From NCBI GenBank assembly GCA_003650185.1, contig QMOF01000120.1, positions 1-7,027 on the forward strand: 7,027 bases of DNA. Direction: 5' to 3'. Made by a program: the position numbers and the translations under genes. The notes beneath the pieces are model-generated. The model worked only from the letters and a program-made list of their open reading frames with translations, did no database searches and was not told the DNA's origin. Source of the DNA: Chloroflexota bacterium (GTDB lineage: Bacteria > Chloroflexota > Dehalococcoidia > UBA2247 > RBG-13-53-26). Below, one piece after another: positions 5,630 through 7,027 of the stretch. The first letter of the stretch is position 1; each line of letters opens with the position of its first letter.

Positions 5630-7027
5630 TCACGTTTTGGGAGGTGGGAGAGTACCGGCGACGAACATGCGCAGGAAGAGCTCAAACGTCAGAAGCTGGT
5701 TGATCCTGCCAGAGTGATAGGCACGGCCTGTCTCGTGGTCCTCGACAAGCTGCTGGATGAACTCCTGGCGGCAGAACTCCCGGATGCAGGCGTTTGGGCT
5801 GAGCAGCGTGTCCCTGGTGAACTGCCTCCATTTTGCATTTGTTCTGAGCCACTGGTCCACGGGGGCGAAGCTGTGTCTATTGGGTATGGATATCCTCCCA
5901 CGAGAGAGCCGAAAAAGGAGTCGGGCAGTCCTAGCTCTGCCCTTCTGGTAGAGGAGGGCGGGCTTCCATAGCCACAGGGGCGCATCAGCCGGAAGCATTG
6001 TGTGCTGGTAGCACAGTCTTGCCAACTCAGGAGAAAGGGCCTTGAGGAACTTCATGTAGATGCGGTGCCCGAACCGTAGTTCTGGTGGAATCCTCAAGAT
6101 GACGTCGACGAAGTGGTTGTCATAAGTTGGAACTGTCACTTCCGTGAAATTCTGTGTTATGGGGCTGTGACCCATGAAGATGTAACGCCTTACCCGGTTG
6201 CTCAGCATGAAAGCATCGAATCTGTTGGCCGGGTGACCCTCTTCTTGGCTGAGCGTGCTTTGCACCGACTGGGCAGGTAAACTTTTGATGGTGGAGTAGT
6301 AGCCGTCGACAAAGAGCTGAGCCAGCATGTTGTCATCGAAGAGTCTCCGGGCATTCAATATTGCCGCCAGCTCCGATTCGGTTTTCACCTTGAAGATTCT
6401 ATTCGTCAGGAAGCTGCCGCCTAGCAGCAGGTCAAGGGCAAGGCCTTCGGAAAGAACTGCAATTTGATGCCTGACTTGCATGTACACAGGGATAACGAAG
6501 CCAGCGTGCACAGTGTGCATACCGTCGGTGAGATATACTATTTGCTCAGGGTACGGCGTAAGTGCTCCGACTGGGTTCAAGGGCACGAATATGTGTCGCG
6601 TCTTCGCTGCTCTAGACACCGCCTCAGCTATCGTGGCGTCGTTGCAGTTGGGAGTCCCGAAAGTGACCGTGAAGATGTCGCGTCTCACTGTTGCACTGGC
6701 AGCAGCAACCACCGACCTGGAATCCAAGCCACCGCTCAAGAGCACCCCGTGCGAAAGGCCATCGTTGAAGCGTACCTCGACTGCCTCCCTGAACGTATCT
6801 ACGAGCTCAGCAGCCAGCTCATCTTCGCCAATACCATAATCTGGCTTGTAGCAGAACGACCAGTACATCTCAATTGTAGCGCTCTTGCCATCGTACGTGA
6901 GAATTGAGGCGGGAGGCAAGACCTCCACGCCCTTGAACAGGGTCTTGTTCCCGTTGATTTCGCCGAAGGCGAAGAAATCCGCCACAGCCGCCTCGTTCAG
7001 TGTTCGCGTAAATGCCTCATCGGCAAG
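5630..7027 (-). CDS. Asparagine synthase-like amidotransferase, N-terminally cut by the window
   Basis: The frame is open to the right edge, so the gene begins outside the window; a GTG at 6985 lies inside conserved sequence and is unlikely to be the start. 465 residues are visible. Counting from the first visible codon, 16-50 match the end of the class II glutamine amidotransferase domain (ADFFAFGEINGNKTLFKGV, then LPPA). The catalytic Cys1 region would lie upstream. The ATP-pyrophosphatase domain has VLLSGGLDS (95-103), an intact PP-loop. The second active-site region, normally S-G-x-G-G/S-D-E-x-x-G-G, reads SEGLALDLLLGG (193-204): the Asp and Gly-Gly remain, but the Glu residues before and after that Asp are gone. 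IFMG (283-286) and PPELRFGHRIYMKFLK (314-329) are typical of asparagine synthase-related proteins in polysaccharide loci (recalled). True asparagine synthesis is therefore doubtful. Amidation of a sugar acid or another carboxylate is possible but not shown. It is the first visible gene of the minus-strand block. Confidence 0.85.
   Translation of the reverse strand, partial: LADEAFTRTLNEAAVADFFAFGEINGNKTLFKGVEVLPPASILTYDGKSATIEMYWSFCYKPDYGIGEDELAAELVDTFREAVEVRFNDGLSHGVLLSGGLDSRSVVAAASATVRRDIFTVTFGTPNCNDATIAEAVSRAAKTRHIFVPLNPVGALTPYPEQIVYLTDGMHTVHAGFVIPVYMQVRHQIAVLSEGLALDLLLGGSFLTNRIFKVKTESELAAILNARRLFDDNMLAQLFVDGYYSTIKSLPAQSVQSTLSQEEGHPANRFDAFMLSNRVRRYIFMGHSPITQNFTEVTVPTYDNHFVDVILRIPPELRFGHRIYMKFLKALSPELARLCYQHTMLPADAPLWLWKPALLYQKGRARTARLLFRLSRGRISIPNRHSFAPVDQWLRTNAKWRQFTRDTLLSPNACIREFCRQEFIQQLVEDHETGRAYHSGRINQLLTFELFLRMFVAGTLPPPKT

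Noticed and set aside
4896..5717. Long open frame (273 codons) on the plus strand
   Set aside because: It is antisense to the methyltransferase and crosses the gap into the next gene. The methyltransferase motifs and its strong ribosome site show the minus strand is the coding one.
6464..6907. 147-codon frame on the plus strand
   Set aside because: It is antisense to the ATP-binding core of the asparagine synthase-like gene and shows no protein-like features.
1..7027. CRISPR array, transposon ends, tRNA or rRNA
   Set aside because: No regularly spaced direct repeats, terminal inverted repeats, transposase-like protein or cloverleaf-like segment was seen on either strand by reading.

Overview
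The window looks like part of a cell-surface polysaccharide (exopolysaccharide, capsule or O-antigen type) biosynthesis locus. It holds six protein genes, all recognisable at family level. No rRNA, tRNA, CRISPR array, insertion sequence or terminator could be supported. Base composition is moderately GC-rich (mid-50s percent by eye). Shine-Dalgarno-like sites precede several starts, and ATG, GTG and TTG starts all seem to be used. A DUF2206-like membrane protein beside this kind of sugar locus would fit an archaeon or a bacterium such as a Chloroflexota member. The window does not decide between them, and I assign no taxon.

Layout. Bases 1-1287 (+) are the 3' part of a large multi-pass membrane protein, DUF2206-like, whose 5' end lies before the window. 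Only 13 bases separate its stop from the stop of the convergent minus-strand block. In transcription order (right to left) that block is: an asparagine synthase-like amidotransferase, N-terminally cut by the window edge (7027-5630); a class I SAM methyltransferase (5540-4797); a CE4 polysaccharide deacetylase (4572-3658); a two-domain GNAT-like acyltransferase (3661-2573), joined to the deacetylase by an ATGA stop/start overlap; and a GT4-type glycosyltransferase (2536-1301). The widest gap is 224 bases (4573-4796). It holds a perfect TTGACA with a weaker -10 at 17 bases, so the last three genes may have their own promoter.

How they may work together (inference). The glycosyltransferase adds a sugar to a growing glycan. 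The deacetylase, GNAT protein, methyltransferase and amidotransferase-like protein would tailor it by N-deacetylation, acylation, methylation and amide formation. The membrane protein may act in glycan transfer or assembly at the envelope. No gene for initiation, polymerisation or export is visible, so the locus probably continues on both sides.

Novelty. I see no clear previously undescribed system. The points most worth a second look are the degraded second active-site motif of the asparagine synthase-like protein, the missing first glutamate of the E-x7-E motif in the glycosyltransferase, an 8-G tract inside the GNAT gene, and the promoter and mini-ORF region ahead of the deacetylase.
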